Shown here: one piece after another, positions 1 through 7,339 of the stretch
Position numbering within the stretch: the first letter of the stretch is position 1
Layout of the letters: every line of letters begins with the position of its first letter
Assembly (NCBI GenBank): GCA_949290725.1
Contig: CASEST010000008.1
Location: forward strand, 1-38,105
Direction of reading: 5' to 3'
DNA length: 38,105 nt
Source: an uncultured bacterium
GTDB taxonomy: Bacteria > Bacillota_I > Bacilli_A > RFN20 > CAG-826
Notes under the pieces: generated by a model
What the model was told of the DNA's origin: nothing
The model's input: the letters and a program-made list of their open reading frames with translations, nothing else
Database searches by the model: none
Program-made: the position numbers and the translations under genes

Positions 1-67
1 AGGGGCGGGCTTGGAAAGCTCGTAGGCTGTAACAGGCGCGGGGGTTCAAATCCCCCTTTCTCCGCCA
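1..67 (+). tRNA. tRNA-Ser (anticodon GGA), 3' part only
   Basis: The window opens inside a class II tRNA. The anticodon stem pairs 6-10 with 18-22 around the loop TTGGAAA, which puts the anticodon GGA at 13-15. A long variable arm follows, then a T-arm with GGGGG/CCCCC around TTCAAAT, then the 3' acceptor strand and a genome-encoded CCA at 65-67. The long variable arm and GGA anticodon make it serine. The acceptor 5' strand and D-arm lie before the window. Confidence 0.93.
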
Positions 68-79
68 AATAAAATTTAT

Positions 80-114
80 ACCTTATATTTTACAATAAAA
101 TATAAGGTTTTTTT
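80..114 (+). terminator. Intrinsic terminator of the tRNA-Ser unit
   Basis: A perfect 13-bp stem (80-92 with 96-108) with a CAA loop is followed by a run of seven T (108-114). It starts 13 bases after the tRNA CCA end. Confidence 0.9.
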
Positions 115-120
115 AATTAA

Positions 121-146
121 AAAGAGTAAGTTTTAACTTACTCTTT
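121..146 (-). terminator. Possible terminator of the 133-aa membrane protein gene
   Basis: A perfect inverted repeat (AAAGAGTAAGT with ACTTACTCTTT) contains the stop codon of the gene at 138-539. On the minus strand it is followed by five T and then mixed A/T, so the U-tract is short. Confidence 0.5.
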
Positions 147-539
147 GTTATTAATAGTTGAATCTTCAATAGTTGACTCAAAATTGACTTTTTGTGACAT
201 TGATTCAAGACGTTGTCTTCTTCGAGCTTCTTTCTCTCTCTCGCGATCTTCAAATTTTGATGCGAGCGATAAAGAAATAGCTAATACAATCGAACCTAAG
301 AATGTGATAATAACTCCGAACCAAGTAAATCCAACGCCACCCATCATCGCTTTCATTGATTCGTTAGGAGTCGTTAAAACCGAACCATAAATATTCGTAT
401 AATCATCGATTAAGCCTAAAACAACAAAAATTAAGCCTAAAGCAATGAATAATAAAGCAATGATGAAAGCAACTAATTGCTTGATACTAAAAGTCTTAAA
501 AAAGTTTTTCTTATTTTTTAAAGCTTTTTCTTTTTTCAT
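138..539 (-). CDS. Unknown membrane protein with two TM segments (133 aa)
   Basis: I do not recognise a family. The protein has a basic N-terminus (residues 1-20, Lys-rich), a hydrophobic segment at about 22-44, a loop of about 25 residues, a second hydrophobic segment at about 68-92, and a strongly charged C-terminal tail rich in Arg/Glu (about 96-112) that looks helical. By charge, both termini are probably cytoplasmic. Its ATG overlaps the stop of the preceding gene by one base (TAATG), so the two are probably translationally coupled. Function cannot be inferred beyond a small inner-membrane protein working with the 293-aa partner. Confidence 0.75.
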   Translation of the reverse strand: MKKEKALKNKKNFFKTFSIKQLVAFIIALLFIALGLIFVVLGLIDDYTNIYGSVLTTPNESMKAMMGGVGFTWFGVIITFLGSIVLAISLSLASKFEDREREKEARRRQRLESMSQKVNFESTIEDSTINNKE

Positions 540-1420
540 TATTTAACTTCTTTCTTTTCAACTTCTTGATTAACACCTTCAGCTTCAGCTTTAGCACGAG
601 CCTCTTGATTATCCTTAATCATTTCACTAACGCATGGTTGATAAACTTTCTTCCATTCGTCTTCAGCAAGAATTAAATATTCATTAACTCTCGCATTAGC
701 TTCAGAATAAACATCAGCAAAAGTTTTTCCTTTAGGAAGTTCGCGTCTTCCATTCATCATTTCAATAAGGTGTTCTACTAAATCTAAAGAATCTGTATAA
801 ATAGCTTCTTTACAAGTAGCGTTAACTTTAGAAAGATAGAATAATCTGACTAATTCATTTAATTCTTTTTCAATGAAGGTTGCGCCAGGTCCTTTTTGAC
901 CATTGTTATCTTTCATATCTTTATTAAATTCGCCAAATTTAGCATAAATAGTATGTAAAAGAGAGAATAAAACAACCGCACGATAGAATTTTTCATCTTT
1001 ATCTAAAAGTGTAGTAATTGAATCATCAATTAAATTATTATCTTTTCTAAATTTGTCATGAACTCTAATTACAGCATTGATTTGTTCATGAAGAGGGATT
1101 GTTTTTGAAAAAATTGTAACATCTTGGTTGTGGTCAACACGAACTGTATCATTTTCGCGATGTAAGATGGTTGAATCATCGCCATATAATGTATTAGCAA
1201 AATCTTCAATTAATTCTTTTAATTTAGCGCCTTTTTCTCCATTGGAGTCTAAGAAACTTTTTAATGGGGTGTTTAATTTTGGTTCATTAACAATACCATT
1301 CTTTTTATAATCATAAAAACGGACGTCAAATTTATCACGTCGAATAGTATATTCTAAAGTATCTCTAACTAAAGAATTGTAATAAACTAATGAGACAATA
1401 ACTCTACTAATTGGTAACAT
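539..1420 (-). CDS. Unknown soluble protein (293 aa)
   Basis: Family not recognised. It has no signal peptide or membrane segment, and looks mostly alpha-helical with a charged C-terminal tail rich in Ala/Glu/Lys from about residue 270. The start is supported by AAAGGAGA about 12-19 bases upstream. It lies 36 bases downstream of the HAD gene and shares one base with the following membrane-protein gene, so the three may form one transcript. Base composition resembles its neighbours, with no sign of transfer. The reading frame is long, has a good RBS and uses codons like the neighbours, so it is a real gene. Confidence 0.8.
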   Translation of the reverse strand: MLPISRVIVSLVYYNSLVRDTLEYTIRRDKFDVRFYDYKKNGIVNEPKLNTPLKSFLDSNGEKGAKLKELIEDFANTLYGDDSTILHRENDTVRVDHNQDVTIFSKTIPLHEQINAVIRVHDKFRKDNNLIDDSITTLLDKDEKFYRAVVLFSLLHTIYAKFGEFNKDMKDNNGQKGPGATFIEKELNELVRLFYLSKVNATCKEAIYTDSLDLVEHLIEMMNGRRELPKGKTFADVYSEANARVNEYLILAEDEWKKVYQPCVSEMIKDNQEARAKAEAEGVNQEVEKKEVK

Positions 1421-1456
1421 ATTAAATAAAAAATCTCCTTTGTCTTATATATTTTA

Positions 1457-2290
1457 CTATTTTTCATAAATATATCTAGTTAAATCTTCATATTTATCTA
1501 GGTTATACTTTGCGTATTTTTTAACTGTTTTAGCAGCATGAGACATCGCAAAGGAATGCTCATGAAATTCTTTAAACATTGAAATGTCATTTCCACTATC
1601 GCCAACTACATAAACTTCATCCTTATTTATATTATTTAATTCGCAATATCTTTTAATAGCATTCCCTTTAGAGCAGCCTTTCGAAGTTATCTCAACGCAA
1701 AAACTGGACCAGGAAGATTCAACATTTTCGTAGCTATTTCGTATAACTTTATTTGCTTCTAAAGCGCGTTTTTTACTTTTATTAGATAAACCAAACAAAA
1801 CTAAAACTTTATAGATTTCTTTTTCTTTAAGAGCTTTTTGATATTCCTCTTTTTCTATATGAACATCCTCGGCTAGCGCTCTTTGACTTTTAAAATAAAA
1901 TTTAGCACAAAAGCGGAAAAACTTAGAATCTTTCCTTAATCTTAAAAAGATTCCATCATTTGTAAATAAAACAATAGCCATCAATTTATAAGATGAAAAT
2001 AAATCATTAATAATACTTTCTACTTCATTATTTGAAATATTTTTACTATATACAAGCTGGTTATTTTGATAAATGCATGCTCCATTATATGGAACAATAT
2101 CTATATTTCGATTAATAACTTCTTTTACTTTCAACCCATAAGAAAGAGAACGACCACTAACTATAATTAATTTGCCCCCATGATCAATGAAAGATTGAAC
2201 AAAGTAAAGGTTTTGTTTGCATATAATATTTCTATGGTCTTTAGGATAAAATAAAGTGCCATCTAAATCAGTTGCGATAATCTTATTCAT
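1457..2290 (-). CDS. Cof-type HAD-superfamily hydrolase (277 aa)
   Basis: The N-terminus carries HAD motif I (ATDLDGTLF) with both Asp residues, motif II follows as IIVSGRS, and the C-terminus carries the acidic motif VVGDSGNDISMF. A C2-type cap lies between, as in the Cof/YidA-like phosphatases that act on sugar phosphates, flavin or nucleotide phosphates; the substrate cannot be told. I start at the ATG at 2288-2290. An upstream TTG (2318-2320) would extend the frame by ten residues but lies inside the terminator hairpin of hpf. No clear Shine-Dalgarno sequence precedes the ATG. Confidence 0.88.
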   Translation of the reverse strand: MNKIIATDLDGTLFYPKDHRNIICKQNLYFVQSFIDHGGKLIIVSGRSLSYGLKVKEVINRNIDIVPYNGACIYQNNQLVYSKNISNNEVESIINDLFSSYKLMAIVLFTNDGIFLRLRKDSKFFRFCAKFYFKSQRALAEDVHIEKEEYQKALKEKEIYKVLVLFGLSNKSKKRALEANKVIRNSYENVESSWSSFCVEITSKGCSKGNAIKRYCELNNINKDEVYVVGDSGNDISMFKEFHEHSFAMSHAAKTVKKYAKYNLDKYEDLTRYIYEK

Positions 2291-2323
2291 AAATAAAAAA
2301 CTTGCACTATTTATGTGCAAGTT
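2291..2323 (-). terminator. Intrinsic terminator of hpf
   Basis: The stem AACTTGCAC/GTGCAAGTT (2299-2307 with 2315-2323) with a 7-base loop is followed on the minus strand by TTTTTTATTT. It lies directly before the HAD start codon, so HAD expression needs read-through or its own promoter. A TATAAT-like box on the minus strand just upstream of the hairpin could be that promoter. Confidence 0.85.
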
Positions 2324-2355
2324 TATTATATTTTATTTTCTTATTTTAATACAAA

Positions 2356-2910
2356 CTATTTTATTTCAACCTTGTTATCGGCTTGAAGTAATCCGTATCC
2401 GCCTTCCTTACGGCGATAAACTAAGCTGATTTTTTCATCATCAGTATCTAAATATAAATAGAAATCATGATCGATTGCTTCCATTTCAACAATGGCTTCA
2501 TCTAAAGTAATTGGACGTAAGTCAAGATTTTTAGTTCTAACAACTTCTCCTTCACTAATATCCTCATCACCTTCTAAAACATCATATAATAATGCCTTAC
2601 CTAATCCTTGATGTTCATATCTTCTTTGCAATTGAGTTTTTAATTTTCTCATTTGACCTTGTAACTTATCAATTGATTCATCGATTGCATTATATAAATC
2701 TTCATCTTTGACTTCAGCTCTAAAAGTAGTATCAGGAGTAAAAATAGTTACTTCAACTTTTGCGCCGTTTTTATAACTTCTTACAACAGCTCTACAATCA
2801 ACATTTTCGTCATTCTTAAAATATTTATCCATTCTGGAAAGTTTTTTAATAATTGCGTCAGAGATAGCTTCAGTGACGACAATATTCTTACCAATAATTT
2901 GATACTTCAT
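2356..2910 (-). CDS. hpf: Ribosome hibernation-promoting factor, long form (184 aa)
   Basis: Residues 1-100 form the S30AE/YfiA domain (beta-alpha-beta, with a basic helix ending in KLKTQLQRR). A linker follows, then a C-terminal dimerisation domain at about 128-180 containing FYLYLDTDDEKISLVYRRK and GYGLLQ. Long HPF makes 100S ribosome dimers in stationary phase. The start is set by AGGAGGAA eight bases before the ATG. It has its own promoter and terminator, so it is monocistronic. An 18-bp palindrome lies upstream of the promoter and may control it. Confidence 0.95.
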   Translation of the reverse strand: MKYQIIGKNIVVTEAISDAIIKKLSRMDKYFKNDENVDCRAVVRSYKNGAKVEVTIFTPDTTFRAEVKDEDLYNAIDESIDKLQGQMRKLKTQLQRRYEHQGLGKALLYDVLEGDEDISEGEVVRTKNLDLRPITLDEAIVEMEAIDHDFYLYLDTDDEKISLVYRRKEGGYGLLQADNKVEIK

Positions 2911-2944
2911 AATTATTCCTCCTATGTATTTTAAGATTAATTTA

Positions 2945-2972
2945 ATTATAACATATAAAATTAAATTGTAAG
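2945..2972 (-). promoter_or_regulatory. Promoter of hpf
   Basis: On the minus strand there is an extended -10 (TGTTATAAT, TATAAT at 2945-2950) with CTTACA 16 bases upstream as -35. The inferred transcript start is near 2938, giving a leader of about 28 bases with a strong Shine-Dalgarno sequence. Confidence 0.7.
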
Positions 2973-2993
2973 CATTTATTTAGAATTATTTTA

Positions 2994-3011
2994 TATTTCC
3001 ACGTGGAAATA
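2994..3011. promoter_or_regulatory. 18-bp perfect palindrome, parS/Noc-site-like or operator
   Basis: TATTTCCACGTGGAAATA is a perfect 18-bp palindrome in the 185-base gap between metK and hpf. It ends about 22 bases upstream of the hpf -35. The half-site TATTTCC matches the Noc site half, and the core CACGTG matches parS, but it is neither consensus exactly. It could bind the ParB homologue encoded at 12384 or a repressor/activator of hpf. The rest of the gap shows only AT-rich sequence and the hpf promoter. Confidence 0.5.
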
Positions 3012-3095
3012 CTAATACTAATTAATGCCTATAAAACTACTAGAAATATACTAATCTCTATTAACTAAAAGGATAATTTAAATAATAAAAATGAA

Positions 3096-4268
3096 TTAAT
3101 AATTTTTAATGAGATTTTTAATTTCTTCTACTTTATCTAATTTTTCCCATGGCAAATCTAAATCAGGTCTACCAAAATGCCCATAAGCAGCTAACGATTT
3201 ATAAGAAAAAGAAGGTTTTGTTAAATTAAACTTATCAATTATTACACCAGGTCTAGCATCAAAAACCTTATCAATTATGTCTAATATCACTTCATCTTTA
3301 TAATGTGATGTTTTAAAAGTTGAAACTGAAATTGAGATTGGTTCAGCTTTTCCTATAGCATAAGATAATTGAATTTCTAAACGTTCTGCTATACCAGCAG
3401 CAACTAAATTTTTCGCCATATATCTAGCATAATATGCTGCACTTCGATCTACTTTTGATGGATCTTTTCCTGAAAAACATCCTCCGCCATGTCTAGCACT
3501 ACCGCCATATGTATCAACAATAATTTTTCTACCAGTTAATCCGGTATCCCCCATTGGTCCACCAATAACAAAACGACCAGTTGGATTAATTAAAAATTTA
3601 AATTCAGTATTTAAATTAAAAGATTTTACAACAGGAATCATAATTTTATTTAAAATAAAATCTTTGAATTCATTTTCATCAAAATCTGGATCATGTTGGC
3701 AAGACATTAAAATAGTATCAATTTTTGGTGTCTGAATAGAGTAATCGATTGTAACTTGAGATTTCATATCTGGTCTAGAATATTTAAATTCGCCATTTTT
3801 TCTTAATCTCGTTGCCTCTCTTACTAATTTATGAGCAATTACAATCGCTAAAGGCATATAACCTTCATTTTCATTAGTCGCATAGCCAAACATAATTCCT
3901 TGATCTCCCGCGCCTTGTTCCAATATATTCCCGCGATTAATTCCCATATTAATATCTGGTGATTGGCTATTTATTATATTGATTATTTTTAAGTTTTTAT
4001 AATTAAAGCCTAACTCGTCATTGTCATATCCGATTTCTTTTATGACATCTCTAGCTATTTTTTCATAATCTATCTTGGCTTTTGTCGTAGTTTCTCCGCC
4101 AATTAATAAAAAATCTTTTGAAACAAAACATTCACAAGCAACGTGTGAACCTGGATCTTCATTCAAACAAGCATCTAAAATTGCATCACTAATTTGATCG
4201 CACACTTTATCAGGATGTCCTTCACTTACTGATTCGCTTGTAAATAAAATCTTTAAATCGTTATTCAT
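3096..4268 (-). CDS. metK: S-adenosylmethionine synthetase (390 aa)
   Basis: It makes S-adenosylmethionine from ATP and methionine. Signature motifs are present: SESVSEGHPDKVCDQ at the N-terminus (His18 and Asp20 of the active site), GAGDQGIMFGYATNE in the middle and the glycine-rich GGGCFSGKDPSKVDRSAAY toward the C-terminus. Length is normal for the family. GGAG lies about ten bases before the ATG. The gene has its own promoter, a SAM-sensing leader and a terminator just before the RBS, so it is probably switched off when SAM is abundant. Confidence 0.98.
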   Translation of the reverse strand: MNNDLKILFTSESVSEGHPDKVCDQISDAILDACLNEDPGSHVACECFVSKDFLLIGGETTTKAKIDYEKIARDVIKEIGYDNDELGFNYKNLKIINIINSQSPDINMGINRGNILEQGAGDQGIMFGYATNENEGYMPLAIVIAHKLVREATRLRKNGEFKYSRPDMKSQVTIDYSIQTPKIDTILMSCQHDPDFDENEFKDFILNKIMIPVVKSFNLNTEFKFLINPTGRFVIGGPMGDTGLTGRKIIVDTYGGSARHGGGCFSGKDPSKVDRSAAYYARYMAKNLVAAGIAERLEIQLSYAIGKAEPISISVSTFKTSHYKDEVILDIIDKVFDARPGVIIDKFNLTKPSFSYKSLAAYGHFGRPDLDLPWEKLDKVEEIKNLIKNY

Positions 4269-4283
4269 AAATATATTTCTCCT

Positions 4284-4313
4284 ATAAAAAAGCCTTCCAC
4301 TTTTAGGAAGGCT
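4284..4313 (-). terminator. Regulatory terminator in the metK leader
   Basis: The stem AGCCTTCC/GGAAGGCT (4291-4298 with 4306-4313) and a 7-base loop are followed on the minus strand by TTTTTT. It lies between the SAM aptamer and the metK RBS, the position expected for the expression platform of a transcription-terminating riboswitch. Confidence 0.93.
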
Positions 4314-4335
4314 ATTAAAGTATTTAATATCTTCG

Positions 4336-4439
4336 CTTATCGTTCAAAGTGTGGATAACTTTGCTGCTAAGAAGCACTTACTATTTTAATAGAGTTGCTA
4401 CCATACTTTTTCACCTAGCTTAATATGGTTCTTGATAAG
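4336..4439 (-). ncRNA. SAM riboswitch aptamer (S-box clan, compact form)
   Basis: Read on the minus strand, P1 is CTTATC (4434-4439) with GATAAG (4336-4341). P2 is ACCATA/TATGGT with an 18-base loop. Then come the S-box core AGCAACT, a P3 arm, AGTGCTTCTTAGCAG (compare the S-box GGTGCTAATTCCAGCAG), and a P4 hairpin CAAAG/CTTTG. The P2 loop GCTAG (4415-4419) can pair with TTAGC (4366-4370), the position of the S-box pseudoknot. It sits upstream of metK with a terminator behind it. The kink-turn and distal P2 of classical SAM-I are not visible. Confidence 0.85.
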
Positions 4440-4446
4440 TTTTCTT

Positions 4447-4475
4447 ATTATAAATAAATAGATTAATAAAAACAA
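4447..4475 (-). promoter_or_regulatory. Promoter of the metK riboswitch transcript
   Basis: TTGTTT (4470-4475), a 17-base spacer and TATAAT (4447-4452) on the minus strand. The predicted transcript starts near 4440, one base before P1 of the SAM aptamer. The -35 directly abuts the stop codon of the TSCPD gene. Confidence 0.85.
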
Positions 4476-4739
4476 CTAATTAGCTGCTTTAATCTCTTCT
4501 ATTGCTAAAGCAATTTGGTCAGGACAAGATGTTTCCCTTGTTCCGCATTTAATGCCTTTTAATAAATCGTGAACCTCATCAATATCACGATTTAAAATTA
4601 AGGCTTTAATTCCTTTTAAATTCCCATTGCATCCGCCAATAATCACAAAATCAACAATCTTATTGGTTTCAGTGTCATATTTTAATTCAATTTCTCTTGA
4701 ACAAGTTCCAAAATTTTTATGGATAATAGTTTTTAACAT
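4476..4739 (-). CDS. TSCPD-domain protein (87 aa)
   Basis: The protein contains the literal motif TSCPD near its C-terminus and a glycine/cysteine segment GGCNGNLKGI in the middle, matching the small TIGR03905-type TSCPD proteins related to the C-terminal domain of class II ribonucleotide reductase. Four cysteines (in GTCSRE, GGCNGN, IKCGTR and TSCPD) suggest metal or redox chemistry; the function is unknown. I use the ATG at 4737-4739, which overlaps the pduL stop by one base (TAATG) and has GGAG about 14 bases upstream. A longer in-frame start at 4775 would overlap pduL by 37 bases. Confidence 0.85.
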   Translation of the reverse strand: MLKTIIHKNFGTCSREIELKYDTETNKIVDFVIIGGCNGNLKGIKALILNRDIDEVHDLLKGIKCGTRETSCPDQIALAIEEIKAAN

Positions 4740-5314
4740 TATTTTACAATTTCTCCATACATTTCGCCGAAGCAATTTCCAGCATTAGATTCGTCAGTAT
4801 CAATATGCATTGCGAGTCTATAATTTGGAGAAACTCTAACTACAGTGTCACCAAAAACAACTTTTCTACCTTCTCCGCCAGTAGAAACACTGACTATCTC
4901 GCCATTTTTTACGCCGAAAGCTTCGGCATCTTCTGGAGTCATATGGATGTGTCTTTTAGCGATAATACAACCTTCAGCTAAATCTAATTCGTGGCCATTT
5001 AAAGGGTTAATAATCTTAATAGGTGCACTTCCTTTAACATCTCCAGATTCTCTAATAGGAGCTTTAACGCCTAAAGTTCTAGCATCAGTAGCGCTTACTT
5101 CAACTTGATTTTCTTTTCTAACTGGCCCAAGAATAGAAACCCCTTTAATTGTATTTTTTGGACCTACGATATCTAATTTAGTATTGGACGCAAATTGTCC
5201 AGGTTGTGATAATTCCTTTTTAACTTCTAATCGGAAGCCTTCCCCGCATAAATGTTCCAAAGCTTCTTGTGTTAAATGAATATGTCTTGCACTTGTTTCA
5301 ACAATAAATTTCAT
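4739..5314 (-). CDS. pduL: PduL-type phosphate acyltransferase (191 aa)
   Basis: PduL enzymes exchange CoA and phosphate on short acyl groups (acetyl- or propionyl-CoA to the acyl phosphate). Both half-domains are visible: the N-terminal SARHIHLT and the second KRHIHMTPEDA, plus MHIDTDESNA at the end; the histidines bind the zinc ions. There is no N-terminal encapsulation peptide and no microcompartment gene nearby, so it is probably a housekeeping phosphotransacetylase for acetate formation with an acetate kinase encoded elsewhere. CGGAGGAAA precedes the ATG. It is coupled to the TSCPD gene by a one-base overlap. Confidence 0.93.
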   Translation of the reverse strand: MKFIVETSARHIHLTQEALEHLCGEGFRLEVKKELSQPGQFASNTKLDIVGPKNTIKGVSILGPVRKENQVEVSATDARTLGVKAPIRESGDVKGSAPIKIINPLNGHELDLAEGCIIAKRHIHMTPEDAEAFGVKNGEIVSVSTGGEGRKVVFGDTVVRVSPNYRLAMHIDTDESNAGNCFGEMYGEIVK

Positions 5315-5443
5315 ATTTATTTCCTCCGAAAATTATTATAAAACTATCTTTTTAATTATAAAAGAATTATCAATAGATATTACTTTTTCTAAGGAAATAT
5401 AAGTAGTATTTTAAAAATTAATCGCTATACTATTATTATATTT

Positions 5444-6163
5444 ATGAAAGAAATCAATCGCATTTTAAATAGTTTTAAAAGTATTGTTTTTATAGATTTT
5501 GAAGGCTCGCAATATGGTCAAGAAATTATTGCCATCGGGGCCATAAAAGTTGATTTAGATAATAAAAATTTAATTAAAAAAACTTATAATCCATTTAAAT
5601 GCTATATCAAAATTGATGAAGATGTTGGCGATTTCATTACTAATTTAACTGGAATTAGTAATGAATTACTAAACAAAAAGGGGCTTTCATTTAATTTAGC
5701 AATTAAAAAACTTGAATCCTATGTTGGTAAAGATAGCGTTAAGTTTTTTCATTATGGTAATTTTGATGTTCATCTTTTACATAATAGTCGCAATAAAAAT
5801 AAGCTTAATGAAAATGAGTTTATCGCTCGAATATTAAATAATTCAATAGATTTTTCCAAAGTTTTATCGCATTATGTCAAAAGTGAAAAAAATACGCCTT
5901 TATCATTAGTTGATGCTTTAAGAATTTTTCAAACAAATATCGATCAAAATTTACATGATCCAGAAACAGACGCCATCAATTTAATGCATCTTTATCAATC
6001 ATTTTTGAAAAAACATACTATTTTAAAAAATGAATATATTAAGGTTTTAAAAAATTCACCTTCATTGGCTAATCCGTTTAAAAAAATTATTAAAAAATTA
6101 GAAAGTGAACAAAAGGTAACCTATAAAGATTTTATTTCATATATTGAAGAGGATCTAAAATGA
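5444..6163 (+). CDS. DnaQ-like DEDDh 3'-5' exonuclease (239 aa)
   Basis: The exonuclease motifs are in order: ExoI FIDFEGS (Asp18, Glu20), ExoII HYGNFDVH (Asp108) and ExoIII HDPETDA (His171, Asp176), which makes it DEDDh. It resembles RNase T/DnaQ-type exonucleases, but the substrate (DNA or RNA) cannot be told. Its TGA stop overlaps the recU ATG (ATGA), so it is coupled to a recombination gene and may work in DNA repair. No Shine-Dalgarno sequence precedes the ATG, and a -10-like TATACT lies 12 bases before it, so the mRNA may be nearly leaderless. Confidence 0.85.
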   Translation: MKEINRILNSFKSIVFIDFEGSQYGQEIIAIGAIKVDLDNKNLIKKTYNPFKCYIKIDEDVGDFITNLTGISNELLNKKGLSFNLAIKKLESYVGKDSVKFFHYGNFDVHLLHNSRNKNKLNENEFIARILNNSIDFSKVLSHYVKSEKNTPLSLVDALRIFQTNIDQNLHDPETDAINLMHLYQSFLKKHTILKNEYIKVLKNSPSLANPFKKIIKKLESEQKVTYKDFISYIEEDLK

Positions 6164-6717
6164 TAAATTATCCATTTAATATTACTAATTTTAAAGAAAA
6201 AACGAATAAAAAACCTGATTCACATAAAAACCGTGGACTATCTTTAGAAAAATTGATCAATGACACAAACAAATTCTATATTTTTAATGAAAAAGCACTC
6301 ATTTATAAAAAGCCAACTCCAATTCATGTAGTTAAAACTAATAAAGAAAATATAATAACTGAAGCCTATTTTGAAAAGCCTTCTACTACTGATTATAATG
6401 GACTTTATAAAGGAAAATATTTAGATTTCGAAGCTAAAGAAACCAAATCAAAAACATCATTTCCTTTAAATAATCTTAATTCAATGCAAATAAAACACCT
6501 TAATAAAGTTGATGAAATGGGTGGAATAGCTTTTATTATCGTTTCTTTTACTTCGTTGAATCGATATTTTTTATACTTTATTAAAGATTTAAAAAATTAT
6601 TTAAAATCTAATAAAAAATCAATTCCTTTAAATGAATTTATCGAACACGGGCATGAGCTCGAGATTTCAATTTATCCAAAACTTGATTATTTAAAAGTTA
6701 TCGATCAGCTTTTTTAA
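6160..6717 (+). CDS. recU: Holliday junction resolvase RecU (185 aa)
   Basis: RecU resolves four-way junctions in Bacillota. The sequence shows an N-terminal RGLSLEKLIN segment, then the nuclease core TTDYNG (Asp78) and DFEAKET (Glu91, Lys93), followed by FPLNNLNSMQIKHL and FIIVSF. Length is at the short end of the family (about 170-210). It overlaps the upstream exonuclease by four bases and converges on nth with a 20-base overlap of coding sequence. In Bacillus recU also lies near dnaD and nth, so the neighbourhood is conserved although here it is convergent. Confidence 0.93.
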   Translation: MINYPFNITNFKEKTNKKPDSHKNRGLSLEKLINDTNKFYIFNEKALIYKKPTPIHVVKTNKENIITEAYFEKPSTTDYNGLYKGKYLDFEAKETKSKTSFPLNNLNSMQIKHLNKVDEMGGIAFIIVSFTSLNRYFLYFIKDLKNYLKSNKKSIPLNEFIEHGHELEISIYPKLDYLKVIDQLF

Positions 6718-7339
6718 TATACTTACAAACCGCTTGTAATTTGCAGTTATTACAAATTGGATTAATCGCTTTACAATAATAACGTCCAAAATGAATAAAT
6801 TGATGATGCAACAATTTATAATCTTTTTTATCGAAAAATTTTTTAAGTTTTTCTTCGACTAATATTATCGAATCATTTTCATTAGCTAAGCCCAATCTTT
6901 TAGCTAAACGAAAAACATGAGTATCGACAGGAAATTCTTCCTTATCAAAAAGTTCGATCAATATTACATTAGCAACTTTATTGCCAACACCTTTCATCGA
7001 CATTAAATCTTTTTTATTATTAGGAACTTTTTTATCGAACTTATAAATTAATTGATGAGCTATATCTTTTATTGCGATAGCTTTATTTTTATATAATCCT
7101 AGATACTTAATAACATCTTCAATTTCTTTTAAACTAGCTTTATCTAATTCTTCTAAACTAGGATATTTATTAAATAAAATTTTATCGACTTCATTAACTT
7201 TTTTATCGGTCGTTTGCGCACTTAAAGTAACGGCGATTAGAAGTTCATAATCTTTAGTATAATTTAACTCACAACTAGCATTTGGAAGCAATTCATTAAA
7301 ATATGATTGAATGAGATTTCTTTTATCTATTTTATTCAT
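6698..7339 (-). CDS. nth: Endonuclease III (213 aa)
   Basis: It is a base-excision repair glycosylase/AP lyase for oxidised pyrimidines. It shows the helix-hairpin-helix MKGVGNKVAN with catalytic Lys121, the catalytic Asp139 in FPVDTHVFRL, and the iron-sulfur loop C189-x6-C196-x2-C199-x5-C205. Length is normal. It overlaps dnaD by eight bases upstream (as in the Bacillus dnaD-nth pair) and recU by 20 bases at the 3' end. Confidence 0.97.
   Translation of the reverse strand: MNKIDKRNLIQSYFNELLPNASCELNYTKDYELLIAVTLSAQTTDKKVNEVDKILFNKYPSLEELDKASLKEIEDVIKYLGLYKNKAIAIKDIAHQLIYKFDKKVPNNKKDLMSMKGVGNKVANVILIELFDKEEFPVDTHVFRLAKRLGLANENDSIILVEEKLKKFFDKKDYKLLHHQFIHFGRYYCKAINPICNNCKLQAVCKYIKKADR

Noticed and set aside
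2291..2320. TTG start extending the HAD protein by ten residues
   Set aside because: The extension is translated from the terminator hairpin of hpf and adds nothing to the conserved DxDGT N-terminus; the ATG at 2290 fits the family.
4350..4358. Perfect DnaA box (TTATCCACA on the minus strand), with a second one at 13141-13149 (plus strand)
   Set aside because: The first lies in the P4 loop of the SAM aptamer and the second inside parB. Two single boxes 9 kb apart do not make an origin; there is no cluster, no AT-rich unwinding element next to them and no dnaA/dnaN gene. About one such match is expected by chance in a window of this size.
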